Shown: piece after piece, positions 31,565-40,289 of the stretch
How positions within the stretch are numbered: position 1 is the first letter of the stretch
Layout of the letters: each line of letters opens with the position of its first letter
Origin: 2-12-FULL-35-15 sp036386835
Lineage (GTDB): Bacteria; Bacteroidota; Bacteroidia; 2-12-FULL-35-15
Assembly (NCBI GenBank): GCA_036386835.1
Contig: DASVUX010000009.1
Location: 16,329 to 80,328, forward strand
Length of the DNA: 64,000 bases
Reading direction: 5' to 3'
The notes under the pieces: generated by a model
Database searches by the model: none
The model's input: the letters and a program-made list of their open reading frames with translations, nothing else
What the model was told of the DNA's origin: nothing
Translations under genes and position numbers: made by a program

Positions 31565-32311
31565 CTATCCAAACAACTGACCCAGCTTAGACAAAGGCTT
31601 CTTTATAAAAGTGAACATCCCCGGTTTCAAACCATTCAGCTGCCATGCTTTTTTATCTTCCCGGTTTGCTTTGATCCGGTTTAGAAGAGAAACATTGCTT
31701 TTGCCTCCAACCCTCATTTTTACAAGCACTTCGGGAATATAAATCGTGCTGCATTTATACCTGTGCAATAACCGAAGCATCATTTCATAATCCGCGGCTG
31801 ACCTTAATGTTGTATTAAACCCCCCAAACCTATCGTAACACTTTTTAAGGACGAAGAAAGAAGGATGAGGCGGCATCCAACCCTTAATAAAAAGTCCGTG
31901 TTTGTATTCACCCGATCGCCAGTGACGTTTTACTTTATTGGTATTTTCCCTGTCAACATATTGCAAATCGCCATAAACGGTTTCTGTTTGCTTGTTCTCA
32001 AACGCTTCAGCCACTTTTGCGATCACATGGGTATTGGTATAGAAATCATCTGCATGAAGGATTCCAACCACATCACCGGTCGCCATTGCAATGCCTTTGT
32101 TGATCGCGAAATAAAGCCCATCATCTTTTTCAGAAACTATCTTTGAAATTGAATCTTTATATCTTTCAATTATCTCCAGCGTATTGTCTTTTGAAAGTCC
32201 GTCCACTATTATGTATTCAAGATTTTCATGATCCTGGGAGATCACCGAACGAATAGTTGCCTCAATTGTAGCAGCGCTGTTGTAGCATACCGTTATGATG
32301 GAAACCTTCAT
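31565..32311 (-). CDS. Family 2 glycosyltransferase
   Basis: This 248-residue inverting GT-A enzyme uses an NDP-sugar at the cytoplasmic face of the membrane. It opens with VSIITVCYNSAATIEATIRSVISQ, has the EYIIVDGLSKDNT block and a DxD-type HADD (near residue 89), followed by the YGDLQYVDRE and PSFFVLKK acceptor-side segments. It is close to WcaA/SpsA-like polysaccharide transferases. No membrane helix, so a soluble or peripheral enzyme. It is the last gene of the long minus-strand locus, four bases after the carbamoyltransferase and presumably in its transcript. Confidence 0.9.
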   Translation of the reverse strand: MKVSIITVCYNSAATIEATIRSVISQDHENLEYIIVDGLSKDNTLEIIERYKDSISKIVSEKDDGLYFAINKGIAMATGDVVGILHADDFYTNTHVIAKVAEAFENKQTETVYGDLQYVDRENTNKVKRHWRSGEYKHGLFIKGWMPPHPSFFVLKKCYDRFGGFNTTLRSAADYEMMLRLLHRYKCSTIYIPEVLVKMRVGGKSNVSLLNRIKANREDKKAWQLNGLKPGMFTFIKKPLSKLGQLFG

Positions 32312-32315
32312 TTAT

Positions 32316-34040
32316 TTATCTGGAAACAATAAAATTCTCAAGCACAAGCATGTCCATCTTTGTTCTTAAAAAACAATCGAGTGCATTCTCCGGAGAATTA
32401 ACGATTGGTTCATTTTCATTGAACGAAGTATTCAAGAGAATAGGAACTCCTGTTTTTTTATGGAACGCAGAGATCAAAGCATAATAACGGGGTTCGTTTT
32501 TTGCATCTACTGACTGGAGACGTCCTGTTCCATCCACATGAGTTACTGCAGGGATCTTCGAACGCATTTCTTCTTTTATCAGATATACTTTTTCCATAAA
32601 CGGAACACCATCAGCTTTGGCAAAATACTCCGGCACTGCTTCTATAAGGATGGAAGGGGCAAAAGGACGAAATGATTCTCTTCTCTTAATTTTAAGATTC
32701 AGTATTTCTTTTGCATCGTTACGTCTTGGATCGGCAATGATCGAACGATGTCCCAATGCACGCGGACCGAACTCTGCCCTGCCCTGGAACCAGCCTACAA
32801 CCCCTGCATTGATTATACAATCGGTTACTTTATCATAAAGTTCTTCATCGCTGTATCTGACAAATGATACATTCCGGGATTTCAGGAAAGTTTCGATCTC
32901 CTCGTTTGAATAATGACTTCCAAGTGATGCGGTAAACATTGGTTCTGCACGCTTTTGCTTCAACACATGGTTATACAGGTACAAGGCGGAACCCATTGAA
33001 GTGCCTGCATCGTGTCCTGCCGAAGGAATATACAATTCCTCAAAATCTGTATTCTGAAGTATTTTTCCGTTAGCCACAGAATTTTGTGCGACTCCGCCTG
33101 CTACACAAAGTTTTTTCAGGCCAGTTCTTTTCTGAAGATGAGTGAGAATATGGAATATTATCTCTTCGCACATGCGCTGCACTGAAGCTGCAAGATCCTT
33201 ATGATATTGAGTAAGCTCATCTTCCTTCTTCCTGGCCGGACCAAATTTCTCAACCATATACTCGCTGAAAATACTTTCTATATCGGGCTCGCCACCTTCC
33301 CAGCTCATCTTCACGCCATTCTTATGATGCTTGAAATAATCCAGGTTAAGCTTGAACAAGCCATCATCGGTCAATGATATAACATCTTTCAGCTTATCAA
33401 CATACAATGGTTTTCCGTAAGGTGCCAATCCCATTACTTTATACTCATCACCATATTTAGGGAAACCCAGGTATTGCGTAAACGAAGTATAAAATATACC
33501 AACAGAATGGGGGAAGTGAACAGCATCCAGCACCTCTATTTTGTTGCCTTTTCCTGTAGCGATCATTGTTGATGTAAAATCACCAAAGCCATCTATGGAA
33601 ACAATCGCTGATTCTTCGAAAGGAGATGCAAAAAAGGCGCTCGCAAGATGCGAACGATGATGTTCGATATTATGAATTTCCGCTTTTATATCACTTTCTT
33701 TTATGCCCAATTCTTCTGACAGCATAGCCTTTACCGACTTTACCTTTTTGGAGTTGGTATATCTGTCGAGAATCGCGGAAAACGATACTTTGTTCTTAAT
33801 GGTGTGCTTTATTTTTTTAAGAACATTCGCAGAGGGGTCACGGGAAATAGTAATATGATCAATTTCGGTTATACTGATCCCACTGTCTTTAAGACAATAT
33901 TTAATTGCTTCTATTGGAAAGCCTGCCCAATGCTTGATCCTTCTTATACGTTCTTCTTCAATAGCAATCAACATCTTTCCATCTTTCAGGATACAGGCAG
34001 ATGAATCTCCATGAAATGCATTAAGTCCAAGTATATACAT
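32316..34040 (-). CDS. O-carbamoyltransferase, NodU/CmcH/TobZ family
   Basis: This 574-residue enzyme transfers a carbamoyl group from carbamoyl phosphate onto a sugar or secondary-metabolite hydroxyl, via a carbamoyl-adenylate. The N-terminal Kae1-like domain (MYILGLNAFHGDSSACIL, IEHHRSHLASAFFASPF with its metal/carbamoyl-adenylate histidines, SIDGFGD) and the C-terminal domain (GWFQGRAEFGPRALGHRSIIADPR) are both complete. It is the family that carbamoylates Nod factors. In this locus its likely target is the surface glycan. It is preceded by its own promoter (34096-34125), so it may be controlled separately from the upstream genes. Confidence 0.93.
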   Translation of the reverse strand: MYILGLNAFHGDSSACILKDGKMLIAIEEERIRRIKHWAGFPIEAIKYCLKDSGISITEIDHITISRDPSANVLKKIKHTIKNKVSFSAILDRYTNSKKVKSVKAMLSEELGIKESDIKAEIHNIEHHRSHLASAFFASPFEESAIVSIDGFGDFTSTMIATGKGNKIEVLDAVHFPHSVGIFYTSFTQYLGFPKYGDEYKVMGLAPYGKPLYVDKLKDVISLTDDGLFKLNLDYFKHHKNGVKMSWEGGEPDIESIFSEYMVEKFGPARKKEDELTQYHKDLAASVQRMCEEIIFHILTHLQKRTGLKKLCVAGGVAQNSVANGKILQNTDFEELYIPSAGHDAGTSMGSALYLYNHVLKQKRAEPMFTASLGSHYSNEEIETFLKSRNVSFVRYSDEELYDKVTDCIINAGVVGWFQGRAEFGPRALGHRSIIADPRRNDAKEILNLKIKRRESFRPFAPSILIEAVPEYFAKADGVPFMEKVYLIKEEMRSKIPAVTHVDGTGRLQSVDAKNEPRYYALISAFHKKTGVPILLNTSFNENEPIVNSPENALDCFLRTKMDMLVLENFIVSR

Positions 34041-34095
34041 AAAAAGAATAATTAATAATCTGATCTGGTCATTTTAAAATAAAATGGCATTCTTA

Positions 34096-34125
34096 CAAAG
34101 TTAAGGAAGATTGAGTAATTAACAA
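34096..34125 (-). promoter_or_regulatory. Promoter of the carbamoyltransferase-GT2 unit
   Basis: On the minus strand: TTG (34123-34125), exactly 19 bases, TAACTTTG (34096-34103). It lies in the 94-base gap after the GT4 gene, about 50 bases before the ATG at 34040. Confidence 0.75.
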
Positions 34126-34134
34126 GAGAAATCA

Positions 34135-35274
34135 CTACCGGAACAGATGCCGGTTCTGCTCAATTATTGCGGGATTACTTGCATACTGCAGTGCATAATC
34201 AAAGGCTCTCTTTGACGTTTTATCATAATCGGACTGGCTCATGCCGGCCACTTCATCAATAACATCAGCAAATCCTGTTTGATCCGACAATTGCAGATCA
34301 TAGCCGATACCTTTATTTTTGAGATCATTCCAGGGAGTTTGATCGCTTATAAGAACAGGACATCCTGCAGACAAGGCCTGAAGTATAATGTGCCCAAAAT
34401 TCTCACCTGCCGTAGGCATGAACATGACATGGTAATTCTGAAGCAGACTCATTACTTTATGGCTTTCAATACTTCCTTTATAGCAGGCCCTTACATTTCC
34501 GGGCAGCTCATCAAGCACAAGCTTGCACTGTGCCCAGTATTCCTGATTATATACGGGACCGTAAAAATCAAAGTCAACCCGGTATTTAACCTGCTTAAGG
34601 ACTTCAAGGGCATAAAGAAGGTTTTTCTCGGGAGCGATCCTTGCAATATTCACAAGGCGTACATGCCCCTGCAGTTTTTCCCTTCCTGAATATTTCTCAG
34701 GTAATGCTTTTCCGGGAAGATTCCCCGCGATACGTACAGGTATCATTTCCCCCAGTGCTTTTTTAATATCCCTTTCTTCGGTTTCATTTGTTGCATGAAA
34801 CACCACATTTTTAAAGAGCCTGAGAAGCCTTGCAGCATTCATGAAAAATTTCTTCTTTGTTTTTTTAACCTCAAGCGCACTTCCCGCAAACATTCCTCTT
34901 GCTGCGATCACAACCGCCTTGTCTGTCCTTTTACGCATGCAAAATAATGGGATGAGGGTAAAATATACCGAGAAAATACCATTCAGATATATAAAATCAA
35001 ATTCAGTTTCACGAATAAGGGAATTTATATTTGAACGTGTAAGCCGGCTGTCAGAAAAGTAATAGATCTTTGTGCCGTTAGGCTGCCCGGTCCATTCATC
35101 GCTCTTAATGCCCGGATACGGAATTGATTCACAGTAGTCGGTATTGCGGGTAACTATCAGAAAATCATATTCTTTTTTCAGGTGCTCTACCAGGTTAGCC
35201 ACCGACTGAATAGGCCCCCCCGCCTTATATCCAGGCAGATACCAATCAATGAATATGAGTACTTTTTTTTTCAT
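34135..35274 (-). CDS. Family 4 glycosyltransferase
   Basis: This 379-residue retaining GT-B enzyme starts with VLIFIDWYLPGYKAGGPIQSV, the acceptor-side glycine-rich loop, and has RLVNIARIAPEKNLLYALEVL for the donor-side start and MFMPTAGENFGHIILQALSAGCPVL with the Glu pair that binds the donor phosphates (GENFGH replaces the usual EGFG). No signal peptide. It is encoded one base after asnB. Sugar specificity unknown. Confidence 0.9.
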   Translation of the reverse strand: MKKKVLIFIDWYLPGYKAGGPIQSVANLVEHLKKEYDFLIVTRNTDYCESIPYPGIKSDEWTGQPNGTKIYYFSDSRLTRSNINSLIRETEFDFIYLNGIFSVYFTLIPLFCMRKRTDKAVVIAARGMFAGSALEVKKTKKKFFMNAARLLRLFKNVVFHATNETEERDIKKALGEMIPVRIAGNLPGKALPEKYSGREKLQGHVRLVNIARIAPEKNLLYALEVLKQVKYRVDFDFYGPVYNQEYWAQCKLVLDELPGNVRACYKGSIESHKVMSLLQNYHVMFMPTAGENFGHIILQALSAGCPVLISDQTPWNDLKNKGIGYDLQLSDQTGFADVIDEVAGMSQSDYDKTSKRAFDYALQYASNPAIIEQNRHLFR

Positions 35275-35275
35275 C

Positions 35276-37168
35276 CTATCCCTCTATCGAATTTTCTGTC
35301 AGCCAGTTTTCAAGCACTACAAGATACCATATACGCGACCATGTTACACGCGGGTCATCCGATAAGAAATCAGTCCAAAGCTTCATCACCCCCCGCTCAT
35401 TGAACATTTTTCTGCGGGAAAGTGAAATCATTCTTTGCTCACAGAATTGTTTAAGCTCATTCTTCATCCAGTTTTTCCACGGGAAAGTAAAGCCCATTTT
35501 CGGACGGTTAACCACTTCCTCCGGTAAAATATCCCCTAATGAGTCAACCAGCAATTTCTTAGGCGATGCAGTACTTTTAAACTTATCCGGCACCCCGAGT
35601 ACATATTCAACAAGGGTATAATCAATAAATGGGACACGGACTTCAAGTGCAAGTGCCATGCTCATCTGGTCTGTATCGCGCAGGAGTATATTCTGCATGT
35701 AAGTGGAGATCTCGGCAATCGATACTTTTGTGATCTGCGGCAGGTGAGTCATATCCTGATCTGTGATTATTTTGCTGACACTGTTTCCTGAAAGGGTTCC
35801 CGCATTTAAAATTTCCGAGATCTGTTCATCCATGAGCACCTGCCTGGACAATGCATAAAATGAATCAAAGTTGATCTTCGGCTGCCTCAGCAGTGCTGCT
35901 ATCTTTTCTGAAGCCACCCCTTTTTTCATTTCCGTTAATATACTTCCACCCATGCTTCGAACTCCACGAGGGACAAGGTTCAGCCAGTTCTTCTTATTTA
36001 ATTCGAGTGACCGTTTGAAAACATCATAACCGGCAAAAAGCTCATCGCCTCCCAATCCCGACAATGCCATTGTAATGCCGGCCGCTTTTGTGGCTTTTGA
36101 AACAATGTAAGTGTTAGGGCCATCCCCGCTCGGATGATCCATTGCTTTTAAGGCGTTAGGCAGCTCCTTCAGAAAGTCCGCCGGTGAAAGTTTTATCTCA
36201 TGATGATCAGTATTGAATTTTTTGGCGATCAGCTGCGCATACTTTGCTTCCGAGAATTCACTTTCATCAAAGGTTACAGAAAATGTCCTCACCTTTTCAG
36301 AAGAAACCTTATTCATCAATCCCACAACTGCGCTTGAATCGATCCCTCCGGAAAGGAATGCACCGAAAGGAACATCTGCGATCAGGCGTCTTTCAACAGC
36401 GGATGTTAAAAGGCTGTTCACATCGGAGCATACTTCCTGATAACTTTTGCCTTTTGAACCTTCTGAAATATTATCTGTGAGACTCCAGTACTCCCTGATT
36501 TTTACATCAGCATCACTAATAGTGACGCAATGACCCGGCATGAGCATTTTTACACCTTTTACCATTGTATTGGGAGCGTGAACTGTCTGATAACGGAGAT
36601 AATCTTTCAGTCCCTCAGGATCAACTCTCCTGGGAATTATATTACCTGCAAGCAATGAACGAAGCTCCGAAGAAAAAGCAAATACACCATTCGTAAAGAA
36701 ATAGTAAAGTGGTTTTATACCGAGCCTGTCTCTAGCAATAAAAAGTTTTTTTTCCAATATATCCCAAATGGCAAAAGCATACATTCCATTGAAACGTTTC
36801 AGGCAGTCAGCACCCCATCTGGCGTAAGCAGCGATGATAACTTCGGTATCCGTGTTTGTCTGGAAGAGATAAGCCTGCTGTCCGGAACCTGTTATTACTC
36901 TTTGTAATTCGAATTTCAGTTGCCGGTAGTTGTAAAGTTCACCGTTATAAACTATGTGATAGCGCTTGTCAAAAGAAACCATGGGCTGGTGTCCGGCAGC
37001 GGAAAGATCAATAATAGAAAGTCTTCTGTGTCCCAAGGCGATGTTCTCTTCAACAAAATCTCCTTCATCATCCGGCCCGCGGTGTTTCATGCAGGTATTC
37101 ATCATAGCTATTTTTTCTTTAGCAGTCTGAACATTCTTTAAACCGTATATTCCATTAATCCCGCACAT
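35276..37168 (-). CDS. asnB: Asparagine synthase-type amidotransferase
   Basis: This 630-residue class II amidotransferase has the N-terminal glutaminase nucleophile Cys2 (MCGINGIYG) with the RGPDDEG loop, and a C-terminal ATP pyrophosphatase domain with SGGIDSSAVVG. Housekeeping AsnB makes asparagine, but paralogues within glycan loci amidate uronic acids or attach amides to sugars. The gene start overlaps the aminotransferase gene by 14 bases, so its location within the glycan operon supports a glycan role over general amino acid supply, although I cannot exclude the latter. Length and motifs are complete. Confidence 0.9.
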   Translation of the reverse strand: MCGINGIYGLKNVQTAKEKIAMMNTCMKHRGPDDEGDFVEENIALGHRRLSIIDLSAAGHQPMVSFDKRYHIVYNGELYNYRQLKFELQRVITGSGQQAYLFQTNTDTEVIIAAYARWGADCLKRFNGMYAFAIWDILEKKLFIARDRLGIKPLYYFFTNGVFAFSSELRSLLAGNIIPRRVDPEGLKDYLRYQTVHAPNTMVKGVKMLMPGHCVTISDADVKIREYWSLTDNISEGSKGKSYQEVCSDVNSLLTSAVERRLIADVPFGAFLSGGIDSSAVVGLMNKVSSEKVRTFSVTFDESEFSEAKYAQLIAKKFNTDHHEIKLSPADFLKELPNALKAMDHPSGDGPNTYIVSKATKAAGITMALSGLGGDELFAGYDVFKRSLELNKKNWLNLVPRGVRSMGGSILTEMKKGVASEKIAALLRQPKINFDSFYALSRQVLMDEQISEILNAGTLSGNSVSKIITDQDMTHLPQITKVSIAEISTYMQNILLRDTDQMSMALALEVRVPFIDYTLVEYVLGVPDKFKSTASPKKLLVDSLGDILPEEVVNRPKMGFTFPWKNWMKNELKQFCEQRMISLSRRKMFNERGVMKLWTDFLSDDPRVTWSRIWYLVVLENWLTENSIEG

Positions 37169-38294
37169 CTGAACATTTATAAAATTCTATAACCTTATCA
37201 CAAATATGCCCTGTTTCTGTCTCAGTGAGATCGAAATACAGGGGTAATCTTATTATACACTGACTGTAGCGATCGGCTTCAGGCAATTCTTCTCCTTCAT
37301 AATTCTTTTTGAAATAATGGCTTTGATGTAAGGCCTGGTAATGAAAAACTGACTGTATGCCATTATCTTTAAGATATCTTATCAATAAATCCCTTTCATT
37401 CATATTCCTGCAGACCAAATAAAATAAATGAGCATTGTTAGTTGCATAATCAGGTATTGCAGGCAAAGCAATTCCTTTGCTACACAAGAAATCCAGGCGT
37501 TTATAATAATACTGCCATATATTCTTCCTCCTTTTTTGAACAACATCAATATTTCTTAACTGTGAAAGTAAGAAAGCGCTGGCGAGTGTACTTGGAACTG
37601 CAGAAAAACCAAGATTCATCCACTCATATTTATTGACTTCTCCTTTTAAAAAAGCAGACTTGTTTGTTCCTTTGTTTCTGATTATTTCAGCCCTATCAAA
37701 AAGTTCGGGGTTATTTATAGAAATGAATCCCCCTTCACCACAATGAATATTCTTGGTTTCATGAAAAGAAAAGCAACCGATATCCCCAATTGATCCAAGT
37801 GGCTTCCCTTTATAAAATGAGTCGATACACTGAGCTGCATCTTCTATAATAAATAACTTAAATTTGGAAGCAATTTTTTTAATTTTTTCCATATTGCAGG
37901 CTACACCGGCATAATGCACCACCACGATGGCTTTGGTATTAAGCGTGACCAGTTTTTCAATTTTATCCTCATCAATGCCAGGATGATCGGATCTGCTGTC
38001 TGCAAAAATGATCCTTGCACCTCTTAATGCGAATGCATTGGCTGTTGACACGTATGTATATGACGGAATTATTACCTCGTCCCCTTCTCTAATATTAAAA
38101 AGCAACGCTGCCATTTCAAGGGCAATGGTACATGAATTTGTAAGAGAAACTTTAGGAAAATTATATTTGGTTTCGAGTAAAGACTCACACTTCTTCAATA
38201 TAATTGTATCACCGGTGAGTATCTTGGTTTCCATTGCATCAGCAATTGAAGACATCTCTTTACCGGAATAATATGGTTTATTGAAGGGGATCAA
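37155..38294 (-). CDS. rffA: DegT/DnrJ/EryC1/StrS aminotransferase, RffA/WecE-like
   Basis: This 379-residue PLP enzyme is closest to RffA/WecE, which makes dTDP-4-amino-4,6-dideoxygalactose. The PLP lysine is in FHETKNIHCGEGG; further marks are NSCTIALEMAALL, PSYTYVSTANAFALRGA and IIEDAAQCIDS. The start is TTG at 38294, two bases after the epimerase stop; MIPFNKPYYSGKE matches the family start precisely and there is no nearby ATG. It likely acts on a 4-keto-6-deoxy sugar nucleotide of the locus. No dTDP-glucose synthesis genes are visible here, so the donor route lies elsewhere. Confidence 0.9.
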   Translation of the reverse strand: MIPFNKPYYSGKEMSSIADAMETKILTGDTIILKKCESLLETKYNFPKVSLTNSCTIALEMAALLFNIREGDEVIIPSYTYVSTANAFALRGARIIFADSRSDHPGIDEDKIEKLVTLNTKAIVVVHYAGVACNMEKIKKIASKFKLFIIEDAAQCIDSFYKGKPLGSIGDIGCFSFHETKNIHCGEGGFISINNPELFDRAEIIRNKGTNKSAFLKGEVNKYEWMNLGFSAVPSTLASAFLLSQLRNIDVVQKRRKNIWQYYYKRLDFLCSKGIALPAIPDYATNNAHLFYLVCRNMNERDLLIRYLKDNGIQSVFHYQALHQSHYFKKNYEGEELPEADRYSQCIIRLPLYFDLTETETGHICDKVIEFYKCSDVRD

Positions 38295-38295
38295 A

Positions 38296-39243
38296 TCACA
38301 AACCGATTGAAGATAAAAAAAAAGGGGAGGAAATCATTTTATTAAGACCCTCTTCCAGTGTAATTAAAGGTCTTCCGAGTATTTCCCTCATTTTTGAATT
38401 ATCCGGTTGCCTACGGGTCATATCCCCTTCTTTTAATGGTGGGAGATGAATGATACGGGAAGAGGAAGCCGTAAGCTTTATGATCAGTTGAGCCAGTTCC
38501 AGAACAGTACATAACTTGTCGTTCCCAATATTTACTACATCATTAACTTCTTTATTGTTATAAAAACAATTAAGACATGTATCCACTGTATCATCGACAT
38601 AAGTAAATGTCCTTGTCTGGAGTCCGTCACCGTAAATAGTAATGTCATTGCCTTTCAGGGCAGCAGCAAGAAATCTTGCAACAACAAAATCAGTACTTTG
38701 ATTAGGACCATAAGTATTAAAAAAACGAAAAATTGTATAATTAAGGTTATATTCCTGATAATAACTCTTGCAGAATGATTCTCCAACATTTTTAACAACT
38801 GCATAAGGCACTCTTGAATTCAAAGGCGTAGTTTCCTCATGCTGCGGAAGAACAACAGGTTCACCATATACTTCAGAAGAAGAAGAAAAAAACACTCTTT
38901 TGACAGAAGTATTTTTTGCAAGATCAAGCACATTTCTGATCCCATCAATATCCTTAAGCACTTTAACAGGATTTTCCTGTGTACGGGTCACACCAACAAC
39001 AGCAGCAAAATGGAATACATAATCAAATTTATGAGACGACATAATCGGAGAGATTTCCTGACGGTCATTAACATCGGCTTTGATGAACTCCCACTGCATG
39101 TTTAAAGACTTAGGAAGCTTTGATAAAAATCCGGTGGAAAGATTATCGACAATAACTACATGATTATCCTTTTGAGTAATAAGCTTTTCAACCAGAGCAC
39201 TGCCTACATTCCCAGCCCCGCCAGTTACTAATATTTTTTTCAT
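38296..39243 (-). CDS. NAD-dependent sugar-nucleotide epimerase/dehydratase
   Basis: This 315-residue extended SDR has the cofactor motif GGAGNVG (8-14), the DNLSTG adenosine-binding strand, the SSSSEVYG segment and YAVVKNVGE (catalytic YxxxK). It is GalE/RmlB-like in outline, and cannot be split into epimerase or dehydratase from motifs alone. It is encoded directly upstream of the RffA-like aminotransferase, so these two probably act in series on one nucleotide sugar. Overlaps the preceding GT gene by four bases. Confidence 0.88.
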   Translation of the reverse strand: MKKILVTGGAGNVGSALVEKLITQKDNHVVIVDNLSTGFLSKLPKSLNMQWEFIKADVNDRQEISPIMSSHKFDYVFHFAAVVGVTRTQENPVKVLKDIDGIRNVLDLAKNTSVKRVFFSSSSEVYGEPVVLPQHEETTPLNSRVPYAVVKNVGESFCKSYYQEYNLNYTIFRFFNTYGPNQSTDFVVARFLAAALKGNDITIYGDGLQTRTFTYVDDTVDTCLNCFYNNKEVNDVVNIGNDKLCTVLELAQLIIKLTASSSRIIHLPPLKEGDMTRRQPDNSKMREILGRPLITLEEGLNKMISSPFFLSSIGL

Positions 39244-40289
39244 AGTAAAGAAATTATTTGCTTAGCCCAAATCTGAGGAGTGATTACTTTTGCCTTTCTT
39301 ACACTTTCATTTGACATTTTAATCAGATGAACATTATCCTTGTTCATAATCTTTAAAAGTACCTCCTTCAATTCTTTAATGTTTCCTGCACTGTAAATAT
39401 AACCATTTAAATTATTCTGAACAAAAGCGGTAGAAGCACCAACCTCGCCTGTACAAATTACAGGAAAGCCTGCACTTACATATTCGTGAACAACAACTCC
39501 CCATGGCTCAAAATGGCTGGGAAGGATGAAAACACCTGTATTTCTAATATAGTCTGCCAGATCGCCTGGCTGAACAAATCCAAAATGCATGATCTTAGGG
39601 TGTTTGATCTTAGGTATGTCCCCGGCTCCCAAACACCATAACTCCCACCCATTAGGAGACTCCTCCTGTAATTCCAAGAATGCCTGCCAGAGATCCCTGA
39701 TGCCTTTGTGCTCAACATACCTTCCTACATACAGGAAACGTTTTGGAAAGTCCATTTCCTTAAATGCTCTATTTCGCTCATACTGCATATTAAAGAAATT
39801 ATAATCGCAGCAATAAAATCCTGTAAGTATATTTTCATTTTTAAACCCCAGCTTCAATGCATATCTTTTCTGAGGTTCGCCAGGAACCCAGCAATATGAA
39901 AAATGATTCAGAATCCGAAACGGGCTTACCAGGCAAGCGATATATTGCTTCAAGGTACCCTTCCATTGATTATCGAAACCAAGAATCACCGGAACCTTTT
40001 TTTTATGCCTTTTGCAAACCCTGAGATAACCTTTATCCGTCCATCCACTTGAATATATTACAGATGGGTCAATTTCTGCAATAAGCAGGGTAAGTTCAGT
40101 ATCATTATAATCCGTTCGGTTATAAATAAATATATCTGAAGAGAAAGAAAAGTTAAAAGGAGCCTCAGCATTTACATTCCAGCGAACTATATGAATTTCA
40201 AGAGCAGGGTGTTTCTGTAACTCCTCTACACAGGCAAGAAAGTATGTTGCCAGTTCTGTATAAAGAAAAACTATTTTCTTCTTTTCCAT
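39240..40289 (-). CDS. Family 4 glycosyltransferase
   Basis: This 349-residue GT-B protein shows FPKRFLYVGRYVEHKGIRDL (donor-domain start) and ILPSHFEPWGVVVHEYVSAGFPVIC with the E-x7-E-like acidic pair. The N-terminal half is less typical (IVFLYTELATYFLACVEEL). It overlaps the metallophosphoesterase gene by 19 bases and the epimerase gene by four, so it is in the middle of a strongly coupled string. Donor and acceptor unknown. Confidence 0.88.
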   Translation of the reverse strand: MEKKKIVFLYTELATYFLACVEELQKHPALEIHIVRWNVNAEAPFNFSFSSDIFIYNRTDYNDTELTLLIAEIDPSVIYSSGWTDKGYLRVCKRHKKKVPVILGFDNQWKGTLKQYIACLVSPFRILNHFSYCWVPGEPQKRYALKLGFKNENILTGFYCCDYNFFNMQYERNRAFKEMDFPKRFLYVGRYVEHKGIRDLWQAFLELQEESPNGWELWCLGAGDIPKIKHPKIMHFGFVQPGDLADYIRNTGVFILPSHFEPWGVVVHEYVSAGFPVICTGEVGASTAFVQNNLNGYIYSAGNIKELKEVLLKIMNKDNVHLIKMSNESVRKAKVITPQIWAKQIISLL

